Assembly (NCBI GenBank): GCA_950022295.1
Contig: OX465601.1
Location: 174,657,501 to 174,721,500 of the forward strand
Direction of reading: 5' to 3'
DNA from: Bromus sterilis
Taxonomy: Eukaryota > Streptophyta > Magnoliopsida > Poales > Poaceae
DNA: 64,000 nt
Part shown: piece after piece, positions 12,622 through 24,843 of the stretch
Numbering within the stretch: the stretch's first letter is position 1
Layout: every line of letters starts with the position of its first letter
Notes under the pieces: model-generated
Seen by the model: only the letters and a program-made list of their open reading frames with translations
Told to the model about the DNA's origin: nothing
Database searches by the model: none
Program-made: the position numbers and the translations under genes

Positions 12622-14452
12622 AAATCAGTTAGACTTACACATCCTTCAGGCCAGACAATAGATTACACCTCACCCAGAACAAGAAACCAAGTACAATCTT
12701 TGAATGTGCTTCCACTTCCAGACCTTGAAGATGTTCCGGTGGTTCGTGACTTCCCGGATGTCTTTCCTGAAGAGCTGCCGGGCATGCCACCCGACAGGTG
12801 TGTAGAGTTCACAGTGGACCTTATACCAGGCACAGCCCCAATTTCCAGACGCCCATATAGAATGGCCCCACATGATTTAGCTGAGCTAAAAACCCAACTT
12901 GATGCTTCGTTGGCAAAAGGCTTCATCCGCCCTAGCTCATCGCCATGGGGTTGCCCCGTTCTGTTCGTAACAAAGAAAGATGGAACAGAAAGAATGTGCG
13001 TAGACTATCGCCCGCTAAATTTAGCGACGCTAAATAAAAAGTACCCACTGCCCAGGATCAATGATCTTTATGATCAACTTGCTGGATCCTCTGTCTTCTC
13101 CAAGATGGATTTGAGATTAGGTTATCATCAAATCAAGATCCGGAATGAGGACATTCCAAAAACGGCTTTTACTACTCGTTATGGTCTTTACGAGTACACC
13201 GTCATGTCCTTTGGTTTAACCAATGCCCCCGCCACTTTCTCACGCATGATGAATTCGATCTTCATGGAGTACTTAGATAAATTTGTTGTGGTTTTATCTT
13301 GATGATATTCTCATCTACTCGAAGAACGAAGAAGAACATGACGAACACCTAAGGCAGGTATTGATGAAACTTAGAGAGCATCGCCTGTATGCTAAATTCT
13401 CCAAGTGTGAATTTTGGCTACCAGAAGTGGCCTACTTAGGCCACGTGAATTCTGCAAAAGGCATTGCTGTGAATCCCGAGAGAGTTCAGGCCGTCCTTGA
13501 CTGGACTCCACCTGAATCGGTTAAGCAAGTTAGGAGTTTTCTTGGCCTAGCCAGCTATTGCCGTCGCTTCGTCGAGAACTTCTCTAAAGTTGCAAAGCCT
13601 CTTACTGAACTCCTCAAGAAAGATAAGAAATTCTTATGGACTCCCAAGTGCGAGGAAAGCTTTCAAGAGCTAAAAAGAAGATTGACTTCTGCACCCGTAC
13701 TTGCACCTCCAGACACCAAAAAGGATTTCGAGATCTATTGTGACGCATCACGGCAAGGGTTAGGATGCATACTTCTGCAAGATCGACATCTGGTAGCTTA
13801 TGCTTCACGCCAGTTGCGGCCACATGAAGAGAACTATCCTACCCATGACCTTGAACTCGCTGCCGTAGTTCATGCCCTAACAACTTGGCGACATTACCTC
13901 CTAGGTAATCGTTGTGAGATCTATTCCGACCACCAAAGCCTCAAATATATATTCACCCAGCCAGATCTTAATCTCAGGCAAAGACGCTGGATTGAGTTGA
14001 TAAAAGATTACGACGTAGGAATTTCTTACACCCCAGGCAAAGCCAATGTCATGGCTGATGCACTAAGTCGTAAGTCGTATTGTAACAGCCTCATGTTACA
14101 ACAGTATCAACCACTTCTTCATGAGGAATTTCGAAAGCTCAATCTTGAGATAGTTCCTCGTGGATCTCTTTTCAACTTGGTGGCAAAACCAACCCTTGAG
14201 GATCAAATTGTAGTTGCCCAAAGGCGTGCACGAGGTGTTCGCCGGATCAAGGAGAACATTGCTAGCGGAGTTGCTAAATGTTTCTCCACAGATAGTAAAG
14301 GAACGGTATTCTTTGGAAATCGTTTGGTAGTACCTAAGAATAGGGATCTAAGGCAACTCATCCTCAAAGAAGCCCATGACACACCCCTCTCAATTCATCC
14401 CGGTAGCACAAAAATGTACCGAGATCTACGCCAGAGATTTTGGTGGACTAGG
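12622..14452 (+). pseudogene. Second copy of element A pol (protease end, RT, RNase H, start of integrase)
   Basis: Corresponds base for base to 3570-5400 at a constant offset of 9,052. All translated frames on both strands that I compared are identical, including the RT frameshift (here at about 13285-13297). The domains are as in 3570-5400: the RT block with SKMDLRLGYHQI, YLDDILIYSKN, RNase H up to MADALSRKS, and the two His of the integrase finger. It starts at a switch out of a 36-bp LTR stub and ends exactly where the next LTR starts, in front of the same CTAGG. It is non-functional and is either a segmental duplication or an assembly product. Confidence 0.93.
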
Positions 14453-16588
14453 TGTTGGGAAACGTAGTAGAAAACAAAATTTTCGGCCTACGAATCAAGA
14501 ACCCAAGATCATCCAAGAAGATTGCATACAAGGTTTTAGGTCATGGCTCACCAACCGATGTAGAGGAAGTAGAGTTGGTGAAGCTCGTGGACGTAGTGGA
14601 AGTAGATCTCGCAAGTTCTCCCACGAACAGTCCCTCGATCAATCCCACGAACAAGTCCCGCGATCTAGTCCCACGGACAAGTCCCATGAACAAGCTCCTC
14701 GAAGAAGGGTCGAAGGTACGACCCCTCCATTAGTATCCACACATCCCGTAGAAGCAATCCAGCAGCGCTCCGCCGTCCAGAGATGAACACCACCGAGAAA
14801 ACTAGAGGGAGAAAACCCTAACGGATTCCGATCTAGAACAGCGTCTAAACCGGGGTCTAAAAGTGGAGCAACGGGGTTTAGAGGAGGGAGGGTGGCGCAT
14901 AGGCCTTGGGGACAAGTTGTGGGTCGCCCCCCACCCCTCCCCCACATTATATAGGTATCCAAGAGGCCCTTGGGGCGCAATAAGGTGGGTGGGGAGTCCA
15001 ACTTGGACTCCCAAACCTCCCAAATCTTCCCATACCTTCCCACCGGAAACCTGCCATATTGGAGAGTTGGACTTTCCACCTGGAGGAGGATTCCTTCCCC
15101 TTGGTGCGCCCCCCACCCCTTGGCCGGCCAGGGCAGCCTAGGTGGCTTGCCCCCCAAGGCTAGGGGCGCAGGGGAGTGGGTGGTACAGCCCGGAACCTTC
15201 CGGAACCTTCCATGACCTTCTAGAAGCTTCCGGGACCTTCCGGGACATACCGGGACCGTTTCGGGACATTCCGGACACTTCTGGAGCACTTCCAGGACCT
15301 TTCGAGACCGTTCTCGGACGTTCCGGAGCCATCCGGATAGTTTCCAAGACCATCCGAGTTACAGTTTAAGCCACCCGATGACCGCGAAGGTTGTCGGGAC
15401 GCCCAGCGATTATCCAGAAACTATTCCGGTTGATCCAGGACTTCCCCAGTACCATTCTCATATGTTCCGGAACCACCTGGGACTACTCCAGAGTGATCCG
15501 GACATAACCTTAAATACCCAGAACTACTTCTGGTGCCCTTATGAACAATTCCATAAATCTCCGGAACTACTTCCGGTACCCGTATGAACTATTCTGCTTT
15601 ACTTCCACTAAACCTTCTACCACTAGTATTCTAACAGACTACTGCTCGTTACGTGTGTGACCCAATAGGTTCGGTATAATGCGGACATGACTCAGAACAT
15701 CTTCCGGACATAGGTCAACAGCCTTTTGTCAATAGCCAATAATCAACAGCGGAGCCATGGACACCCATGTTGACTCCCGCACATACACGAAGAAACTTCG
15801 AGTGAACCATTATGTTTAGTCATGTACCATTCCCTTTGCTTCGCGATATATGACAAAGTTAGAGGAGAGAAGTTTGGCACCCATGTGTAACAACTTTTGA
15901 ACACAAGCCACTCGTTATCCTCTTTGCTCGTTTGTCCCTTTTCTCGTTATCGTATTCCGGTATCCCCGTGACTGAATCACAATGCGTTTGGCCAGACTAT
16001 AATGGATACCGTCATACCGAGTGGGCCCGAAGTGAATATCTTCTTCATCGTGAAGGAGCAAATCCCATTCTTGAACTATCACAGTCACTAGCCACACCAT
16101 CTGACATACCCAGAACTTATTTTACTACTTCCCATTTATGGGAGGATTCATCTGAGAACCAAAGCATGTCTTCCTGTGTGAAGCAACTCGATACTCTCAT
16201 GGTCTAAGGAATTACGTATATGAAAACATTTCATGATATGACTTATAACGTAGTTACGATGTGATCTCTAAGTATATCATTCAATACTGGGGTCGGTTCA
16301 ACATCATTGTTCTGCTAACAATATGCTCCCATTGCTACTGACATCCTTGTTACAAGAACAATGTCCATGATTAAGAAAACGTAATCATCAGTTAGCACAT
16401 GAGCTGGTCTTAGAGGCTAAACCAGGAACTCTTGGTGTTTACATTTCCACACATGCAAATGAGTTTTCTTCTGAATCTCACAGTCAGGGTCATTGCAATT
16501 ATAGCACAGAAATATAAACATTAATTACGAACGTGGAAATATATATATAATAACATTTTATTATTGCCTCTAGGGCATATTTCCAACA
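14453..16588 (-). repeat. Angela-type LTR (solo-like copy)
   Basis: 2,136 bp, complete, with TG...CA ends, collinear with 5401-7538. Differences are scattered single bases and one 2-bp indel near 15618. On its left is host pol ending in CTAGG, and on its right host pol beginning with CTAGG, so taken alone this interval has the structure of a solo LTR. Confidence 0.92.
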
Positions 16589-16593
16589 CTAGG
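16589..16593 (+). repeat. Target-site duplication CTAGG, right copy (Angela insertion)
   Basis: Matches 5396-5400 and also 14448-14452. The integrase reading frame of element A resumes here, in register with 5400 once one CTAGG is counted. Confidence 0.93.
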
Positions 16594-17934
16594 ATGAAGA
16601 GAGACATTGCTCAATTTGTTGCTGAATGTGATGTTTGTCGTCGCATTAAGGCAGAACATCAAAGACCTGCTGGTACTCTTCAACCTTTGTCTATTCCAGA
16701 GTGGAAATGGGACAAAGTCGGTATTGACTTCATCACCGGCTTTCCAAAAACCCAGAAAGGAAATGATGCCATCTTCGTGGTCATTGATAGGCTTTCCAAA
16801 GTTGCTCACTTCCTTCCAGTTCGCGAGTCTATAACTGCTAGCCAGTTAGCGGACTTGTATGTCTCTAGAATTGTGTCTCTTCACGGTGTTCCTTTGGAAA
16901 TCAATTCTAATCGTGGTAGCCTTTTCACCTCTAGATTTTGGGGAAGCTTCCAACGTGCTATGGGAACTCATCTCTCCTTTAGTACAGCTTTCCATCCTCA
17001 CTCTAGTGGTCAAGTCGAAAGGGTTAACCAAATTCTTGAAGACATGCTCAGAGCTTGTGTTATATCTTTCGGAAAGAATTGGGAGAAGTCTCTTCCATTT
17101 GCCGAATTTGCTTATAACAATAGTTTTCAATCTAGTCTGAATATGGCTCCTTTTGAACTCCTATATGGACGACGATGTCGAACACCCCTTAACTGGTCAG
17201 AAATCGGTGAAAGACAATTCTTTGGACCGGACATGATCAAGGAAGCAGAAGAGCAAGTTCGCATTGTTCGTGATCAATTGAAAGCCGCACAGTCTCGTCA
17301 GAAAAGCTACTATGATCGTCATCATAGGCAGGAGAGCTACAATCTGGATGAGAAGGCTTACCTTCGGGTTACTCCTCTGAAGGGAACCCAACGTTTCGGT
17401 ATCAAAGGCAAGTTGGCCCCACGTTATATCGGACCTTTCCGCATTCTCGCTAAACATGGAGAAGTTGCCTACCAACTTGAACTACCCCCGCACCTTTCCC
17501 GAGTACATGATGTATTCCATGTGTCACAACTCAGGCGTTGCTTCAAGGACCCCATCCGCGAAGTCGACCATGAAACGCTTGATCTCCAAGATGACCTTTC
17601 TTATCGAGAATACCCTGTTCGTATTCTTGATTCAGCAGAGCGTGTCACTCGCCGAAAGAAGATCAAGTTTCTGAAAGTTCAGTGGTCACACCACTCTGAG
17701 AAAGAAGCTACGTGGGAAAGAGAAGACCGTCTCAGTGCCGAGTACCCCTCCTTCCGCCCGCAGACTTCTGAATCTCGGGACGAGATTCTTTTGAGTGGGG
17801 GCGAGTTGTCACAACCCCAAGTTAGGTATGTGCTAGGATCAGAGGTACCTTGCATTCATGCAAAAAAAATTCAAATTGCAATTCAAAAATGGGGAAAAGA
17901 AAGCCCTGAGAAATTAATTCAAATGGCCAGATAA
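16594..17934 (+). pseudogene. pol part 3, element A: integrase and chromodomain
   Basis: Continues the integrase from the CDVC half of its HHCC finger. The catalytic core shows GIDFITGFP (first Asp), then INSNRGSLFT where chromoviruses have S-D-R-G, and SSGQVERVNQ (catalytic Glu). The second catalytic Asp is thus replaced by Asn (codon AAT). The C-terminal part has the GPFRI-x-K-x-G-x-VAYQLELP block and a chromodomain (EYPVRILD...IKFLKVQW...ATWE). The chromodomain targets integration to chromatin marks in this clade. The open frame runs 128 bp into the 3' LTR before a stop at 17932-17934, so the true C-terminus overlaps the LTR or a normal stop has been lost. Confidence 0.88.
17793..17806 (+). 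other. Polypurine tract of element A
   Basis: GAGTGGGGGCGAGT lies directly before the LTR start TGTCACAACCCC at 17807. It would prime plus-strand synthesis. Confidence 0.8.
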
Positions 17935-20900
17935 AAATCTTTTTCCAAAAATCATTTGAACATTTGGAAAATTCCTATAAATGGTGCTGATCATTTTAAA
18001 AATGGTTTGGGAGCAATCCCATGCTCATGGAATTTTCTAATATTCAAACAGTGGCTTTTGAAATTAAATAAAACCCTATTTGACTTGAAATTCCAAATTA
18101 TTTGAATTTCAAAAATGCCCAAAAGTTATGAGTGGCTAGCTCTCTATTTTATGAGACCACATAAAAATTTGGGGCATTTTATAAAATGCCTAGCTATTTT
18201 TATTAGCTAGGTCAATCTACTTACAGAAAAATAAAAATAAAAGAAAACAGGAGGCTTACCTGGCGCCCTGGGCAAGGCCCATCTCCCCTGGCCGGCCCAG
18301 CCCACCCGGGGGGCGCCTTGTCTTCTACCTCCCCACCGAGCCAAGCAGCTCGGTGGAGGGCAGAGAGACGCCGGCTGCCACCTCGACGAGGAGAGGCTTC
18401 TAGGCCACCCCTTTGCGCCCGAGCTCGCCACGCAGTCGCCACTCGCCCCGCACGGCCGTCCCCCCTCCTCTGGTCCATCGTCTCCCTCCCCGACGAGCAG
18501 AATCGCAACACCGTAGACCTAGCAGAGAGCACGGCGGTGCTCCACCGTGGCGACTGGAGTCCTCAAGCCGCGCCGCCTTGCCCTTCGTCCTCCCCGGTGA
18601 CCTCTACGACGAGACTACGCTTCAATTCGAGCGGAGGACCCCCTGGTCGACGCCAGCCCCAAGTTCCTCATCGCCGGGAACCGCAACTCCGACGAGCAAT
18701 TGATCGCCGTCCGCTTCTTCTCCGGTTCGGCCGAGGCCTCCATCGCGTTTAGGTGAGCCTCTCGGTTACTCCTTGCCTTCCCGTGCTCCTCCCCGGCTCC
18801 TCGTTGCCAAACTCTCCATGGCCAGTGCCCAGCACGCCGCGGGCACCGTCGAAGTCGTGCGCCAGCGCCTCCCCTTGGTCCCCCAGTGGCATCTGCAGAT
18901 GCGCGAGGTCCCTAGCTACTCGCCCGTGGTCTCCCCTCCTCGCCCCGTGCCAAAAACCCAAGTCCGGCGAGCTCTCCGGCGAGAGCTCCGGCAACCGCGC
19001 CATTAGGAGCTAACCCACCCCTAATCACCCCCTAACCCCACTGACCCCTGGGCCCCAGCCCCCTAACCACACTGTTAGTTTTAAACTAACAGGGTTTTAA
19101 CCCACAGAGACAGACAGGTGGGGCCCCCTAGTCAGTTTGACTGGTCAAAGCCCCCCCTGCTGACGCAATATTTGAAAAAGAATTAATTTAAATCAGAGAA
19201 ATTCCAGTAAATACTATAAACTTTGGAAATTCATAATTAATTCATCCTAACTCCAAATATAGCAAATAATATGTCTAAAATTATCAGAAAAATACAAGGA
19301 TTAAGAATATGCAATTTGTTTTCATGTTTGACCATTTTAAAATGGGTGAACAGTAGCAAACATGCATATGGATCCTTTTCAAATTCAAATTTGGGATGAT
19401 TTTGCAAATGATTTTGCAACACCCTTAATTCCAATGGTTTCATCCACACATCAGAAACATTACTTCAACTATACCACATCACTTCATGATCAACTTTTCA
19501 AATGAACTTTCATGCATTCAAATGCATTTGAAATTCATCGATAAATCAGCTGGAGTTTGAATTTGCAATTCAATTTGCAATATACTCCTTTTAAATGGAA
19601 TGCTCAACACATCAGTACCTTGAACATCACCATTGCAATATTATTCATGTGATTGTGCATTGTACATTATGTTGATCCTATGATTGTCATGTTGCTGATA
19701 GAAGTGGTTTCGAAGATCGAGATCACCCCCTTCGTTGAAGACTCCGTTATCGAAACCTCGTCAGCAAGGCAAGAAAACCCCCCATTGATCATGTCTATAA
19801 AATCCCACTTCCCTCTCATGTCTCGCTTATGCATTGTTTAGGATGATCACCATGATAGCGTTTCTATCGCATAGTTGAACCCATATCCTTTGCATGACCT
19901 ATCATCTTGTCACAGTAGTAAGCAAACCACAATCCTAGCAGATGTAGGAGTTGGTTGATATCATGTGACCCCTGCAACTGTTACTGCTTATTGCATGCTT
20001 AGTGGTACAATGAGGTTATTTATGATGTGAGTCGGGATGATAAACATGGTGTTGATGAAAGTGAAACGTGTTGGTGAATCTACCCTAATACAAGGTGAAC
20101 GATGAGAGGCTGTGTAGGAGTACACAGTGGGTTGTCTCGTTGAACATCGCCTTAAGTCCGAGTTCTTGTGTGGTGATCCAAGAAGAAGAGTACAACCACA
20201 CATTGGGCTCACTGACCCCTCTCGACCTAGTACCTCACCCCGTTCGAAACCCAGAAGTCGCAGTAGTTCGGAGTTTTGGTAGGGCTGTGGCACGGTCTGC
20301 GAAGTGGATGAACGGCTTTTCAAGACCGGCTTGGGACCCTGCACACATCGTTTGAGGCTGTACTGGAACCTCGGCCGGACTTCCATACGGATCCCCCTCA
20401 GATAGGCGACTCTCTGGACTAGAACGGAGCTGTGGGCGAAGTGTCGTGGCAACATCCTCGCCGGTACCCGCTTGAAGGGTCCCACTCCCAGGCGGTAACT
20501 GATGAGTGTGTGTGTGTAGCGGTACACCCCTGCAGGGTTAACAAAACTATTCGAATAGCCGCGTCCGCGGTTAAGGACTGCTTGGAGAGATGTGCTCGAT
20601 TATTAGACAACTTGAACTGGATACTTCTAAAACTCGCAAGATAAGCGTGAGTGCTATGGTGTGCTTCTCGTGGGGAAGTCGAGGAAGTAACCATAGTGGT
20701 GTAATTGGTTGAAGAGCTGTAGTGGACTCGTGTACGCTTCTTACCTCAAGTCTGGTACTCGTAGTTCAGGACTAGCCAAGTCAAAGCTGGCACTTCTGCA
20801 AGTGAAACCCCACCTCCCTTTTCCTTGATATATGTGCATGAGTAGTATAGCTCCTATGTAAGTCTTGCTGAGTACGATTTTGTACTCACGTTTGCTTAAT

Positions 20901-21704
20901 CTATGTTTTAGATGAACCCACCGACCCCGTTGGTGAATTCTACCTGAAGCTCGAAGAATGAAGACTCAGACCAAGACCAAGCTAGTGTAGTCCCAGTCAG
21001 ACGACTGGTTCCCTCGTGGAGGGCTTGTTTTTAGATAAGGCTTCTCTAAGCCATTTGTTAAACTTGTCTGTACTCAGACCTACTTGCTTCCGCTTGTTTG
21101 TTGTAATGTTGGATCACATGCTTGTGATCTCTGTGTGCACTCTGTAAGAGTTATTAATAAAGATATATACTTTGTAGAGAATTGCAATGATACCTGCTGT
21201 TCATACAAGGCATGTGTGCTGCCTGTATGTTTATAACATGAATGTCTTAGTATGGGTTTTCGAGACCTTAGTTGTGATCTGGCTGGCGGTCTTTTATACA
21301 CCAAGTGGCCCTTAGATGTGCGCAGCTTGGGGCATCGCGATGCGATTGTTCGAGACTCTGTCTCGTGCACACTTTGATGTATGATCGAGCCCGCCCTAGA
21401 CCCCGACTAAGTGATCGGGCTGGAGTAAGTCTATGTAAGGGTTATAATACAATCAATAGTATGGTTGAGGCGACTTGTCTATGACTATGGGAGTTCACCA
21501 CCCATATCATTTAGACTTGTGTGCGGACGATGAGGACCCATTTCAGTTGATCATCCGGCCTGGATGGGACACCCCTCACGTTCGATGCTTTCCGAGAACG
21601 TTCTGTGCTTGGCCTTGTCTGCTTAGACAAGTGGGTACGGTTCTCGGCTCTCCATATGATTGTGTTGTAGCGAGGCTTGCATACGCTAACCCCGGGTCCC
21701 GACA
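17807..21704 (+). repeat. Element A 3' LTR (complete)
   Basis: 3,898 bp from TGTCACAACC to GGTCCCGACA. The part from 19326 onward pairs with the 5' LTR at 1-1701. The section 18250-19010 is GC-rich with overlapping ORFs on both strands and no recognisable domain; I read it as LTR sequence, not genes. It retains the about 675 bp that the 5' LTR has lost (about 20117-20790). Confidence 0.92.
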
Positions 21705-24335
21705 GTTTAAATCAAAATAAACAGTTTTAATTAAACAACAGAGGCTGACCAGTGGGTCCCCCTTGTCAGTGGCCCCCCTGACGCCATGCTGATGTCACAG
21801 TGATGCAGTAAAAGGAATTTCTATTTATAGAATAAATCCAGAAATTCCAGAAAATTAATGAAACTTTGAAAATTCATAGAAAATTCATATTAACTCCAAA
21901 TTCAACATATAATATATGAAAAATGAGCAGGAGAAAATTATCTATCCAAATATACCATTTTCAGCTATGTTTGAGTTGAAAATAAAAGAGGACCAGTAGC
22001 TTTTGCTATTTGGTTTAAATGGAATTAAATCAAATTCATTTCAAATGCTTTTGCAATTTGAACCATAGCAACATACCACATTATACTTGAACTTCAGAGG
22101 CATATCATACACATTTAAAAATGGTTTAACTTGATCAAAAAATGTCATATGCAACTTGGCTAAATTGGAAATCATATGTGGAGTTTAATTTTTCAAATAC
22201 CCCATTTAAGTGGAATTGCTTCACACATCAAAGCATATACATCAAGTTTCAACCTTCAACCATGTGATTGTGCATTGTATTTACTTTGCTACCTTGCTTG
22301 TTGTTTGTCGAGTAGAGGTGGAACCGGAACAGGAGGCTGCCCCCTTCGTTGAAGAACCCGAGACTGAACCTCTTCAGCAAGGCAAGCAACCCCCCCCCAT
22401 TGATCATGCCGATAAAATCCCATTTCCCTCTCATTCCCTTATGCATGATTAGGGATGTTACCTTGTATCGATTCTTACCGCATAGTTGAACCCATATCCT
22501 TTGCATGACCTATCATTTTGTCACAGTATTAAGCAAACCACAATCCTAGCTGACATAGGAATTGTTTGAGTTCTCATGTGGCCCCTGCAACTGTTACTGC
22601 TTATATGCATGTCTAGTGGCTACAATGAAGATGTTGATGTTGCTCAACTGTGAGTCGGGATGGTAGTGATCATGATGTTGATGAAGGAGAAACTGTGTTG
22701 GTGAATCCACCCTAATACAAGGTGAACGATGAGAGGCTGTGTAGTAGTACACAGTGGGTTGTCTCGTTGAACACCGCCTTAAGTCTGAGTTCTTGTGTGG
22801 TGATCCAAGAAGAAGAGTGCAACCAGACATTGGGGTCACTGACCCCTCTCAGCTTACTAACTCACCCCCTTCGAGGTCCAGATGTCGCGGTAGTTTGGAT
22901 TTCTGGTAATTATTGTGGCCTGGTAGCCAAGTGAGAGAACGGCTCAACCGAGACCGGCTTTCGCACCACACACACATCGTCTGGGTCCACTTCGGTAATC
23001 CGGCCGGGATCACGATAGTGGAAACCAACCCAGGTAGGCGGCTTTCATGGACTAGATGGGTTGTGAGGTAAAGGTTGTGGTGAGCATCCTCGCCGGCATC
23101 TCTTGAACGGTGTCGAGATCAAAGGCGGTAAGCGGTGAGCATGTGTGTGAAAGTGGTACACCCCTGCAGGGTTAGCAAAACTATTCGAATAGCCGTGTCT
23201 GCTGTTATGGACTGCTTGGAAAGCTTAGCTTGATTATTAGACAACTTGAACCGGATACTTCTAAAACACACCAAGATAAGTTTGAGTGCTTTGGTGTGCC
23301 TTCTCGTGGGGAAGTCGAGAGGGGCACCACCGCGGTGTAATTGGTTGGTGGTAGATAATGGACTCGTGTACGCTCTTACCTCAAGTTCGGGTACTCGTAG
23401 TTCAGGTTAGCCAAGTCAAAGCTTCTGCAAGTCAAACCCCACCTCCCTTTGCCTTGAAACATGTGCATGAGTAGTATAGCTCCTCTGTAAGTCTTGCTGA
23501 GTAGGCCTTTGTACTCACGTTTGCTTAATTTATGTTTTAGATGAACCCACCGAGTCCGATGGTGGCTTCTTCCTGGAGCTTGACGAGTGAAGATGAAGAC
23601 CCGCACCAAGACCAAGCTAGACTAGTTACAGTCAGTAGACTGGTTCCCTCGTGGAGGGCTTTGTGTTTAAATAAGGCTTCTTAAGCCATTTGCTAAACTT
23701 GTCTATACTCAGACCTACTTTGCTTCCGTTGACTGTTGTAATGTTGGATCACATGTTTGTGATCTCTGTGTGCACTCTGTGAGAGTTATCAATAAAATGT
23801 ATACTTTGTAGAGAATTGCAATGATACCTGCTGTTCATACAAGGCATGTGTGTTGCGTGTATGTTTATAACATGCATGTCTTTGTATGGGTTTTCGAGAC
23901 CTTAGTTGTGATCTGGCTGGCGGTCTTTTATACACCAAGTGGCCCTTAGATGTGCGCAGCTTGGGGCATCGCGATGCGATTGTTCGAGACTCCGTCTCGG
24001 CACACTTTGTTGTATGATCGAGCCCGCCCTAGACCCCGACTAAGTGATCGGGCCGGAGTAAGTCATTGTAAGTGTTATGAGATAGTCGATAGTATGGTTG
24101 AGGCGACTTGTTTGTGAATATGGGAGTTCACCACCCATATCATAGACTTGTGTGCGGATGATGAGGACCCATCTTAGTTGATCATCCGGCATGGATGGGA
24201 TGCCCCTCACGTTCGATGCTCTCCGAGAATGATCTGTGCTTGGCCTTGTCTGCTTAGATAAGTGGGTACGGTTCTCGGCTCTCCATATGACTATGTCGTA
24301 GCGGGACTTGCATAGGCTAACCCCGGGTCCCGACA
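21705..24335 (+). repeat. LTR of element B (related to A), right part
   Basis: Aligns with the A LTR from about 19071 to its end and finishes with the same CCCGGGTCCCGACA, but with clearly more substitutions and indels than the A LTR pair, so it is an older copy. The left part must lie before the window, on the far side of A. No PBS follows 24335, so this is a 3' LTR or a solo LTR on the + strand. It interrupts the 3' region of element C. Confidence 0.85.
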
Positions 24336-24481
24336 TATAATGAAAATTATCATCGAGCCTTTGAGATATGAATTGTCTTCGATTCCTTCCTTATAATGTG
24401 AACTGTCTTCGAGTCCCTGTGATTTTAACTTTCTTCAAGGCCTTGTGATATGAACTGTCTTCGAGTCCTTGTAACGTTTCT

Positions 24482-24622
24482 ATCGGGTGCGCGACAGCGC
24501 TCCCGATGGGAGTAGCCCCCGAGGCTACGTTCGAGTTGTAGAATCGGACGTAGGCTAAGAATTTCTTCCTTTGCATCACTTCTTGCTCCAATGAGTATCG
24601 GGTGCGCGACAGCGCACCCGAT
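24482..24622. repeat. Two copies of a hairpin-forming motif in the element C tail
   Basis: The block ATCGGGTGCGC-GACA-GCGCACCCGAT occurs at 24597-24622 as a perfect 11-bp inverted repeat with a 4-base loop. A sister copy at 24482-24507 has one mismatch in the stem. Both are followed by GGGAGTAGCCCCCGAG. They are 115 bp apart. Confidence 0.85.
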
Positions 24623-24843
24623 GGGAGTAGCCCCCGAGTCTTTAGGTGATCGTTGGTGATCAAGTGAAGACTAAAGGATTTTCTGTGTCCGATGCTTCCA
24701 TGTGGATTGCTCTTGATTTATTTGATGCTTCGTCTGTCAGCTTGCAGTGCGGGACGTTTTTTCGGCAATGATTCCGCGGGTGGCGCCTCCCTCCTGGGGG
24801 GAGTTTGTACTCCTGCATATGTTTAAGTTAGTGAGGCGCGAGT

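Larger units (their letters stand above)
5401..16588 (-). mobile_element. Angela/BARE/WIS-type Ty1/copia element on the - strand, with an embedded duplication of host pol
   Basis: On the - strand the LTR starts TGTTGGAAATATGCCCTAGA, the typical start of Angela/BARE/WIS LTRs, and ends with the reverse complement of TGTTGGGAAACGTAG. The order on the + strand is: LTR (5401-7538), PPT, degraded internal region (7539-12585), PBS, a 36-bp stub of the other LTR (12586-12621), a second copy of element A pol (12622-14452), then a complete LTR (14453-16588). The outer edges carry the CTAGG TSD. The two full LTRs differ by about 20-25 hand-counted substitutions over 2.1 kb (about 1%). See findings for two explanations of the duplicated part. 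Confidence 0.9.
1..21704 (+). mobile_element. Element A: Ty3/gypsy chromodomain (Tekay/Del-like) LTR retrotransposon, 5' end outside window
   Basis: The order is LTR, PBS, gag, protease, RT, RNase H, integrase, chromodomain, PPT and LTR on the + strand, as in chromoviruses. The PBS is the initiator-Met tRNA type. Both visible LTR ends read CCCGGGTCCCGACA. The coding region is broken by a TAA (3375-3377), a one-base frameshift near 4235-4245 and an Angela insertion at 5400/16589. The right flank (21705 on) is LTR sequence of a related element, so A was inserted into that LTR. Its own left target-site copy is outside the window, so the TSD cannot be tested. The Tekay/Del assignment rests on domain order plus a C-terminal chromodomain; I do not assign a Triticeae family name. 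Confidence 0.9.

Noticed and set aside
18207..19013. ORFs of 70-144 codons in the A 3' LTR
   Set aside because: GC-rich LTR sequence with frames on both strands and no recognisable domain.
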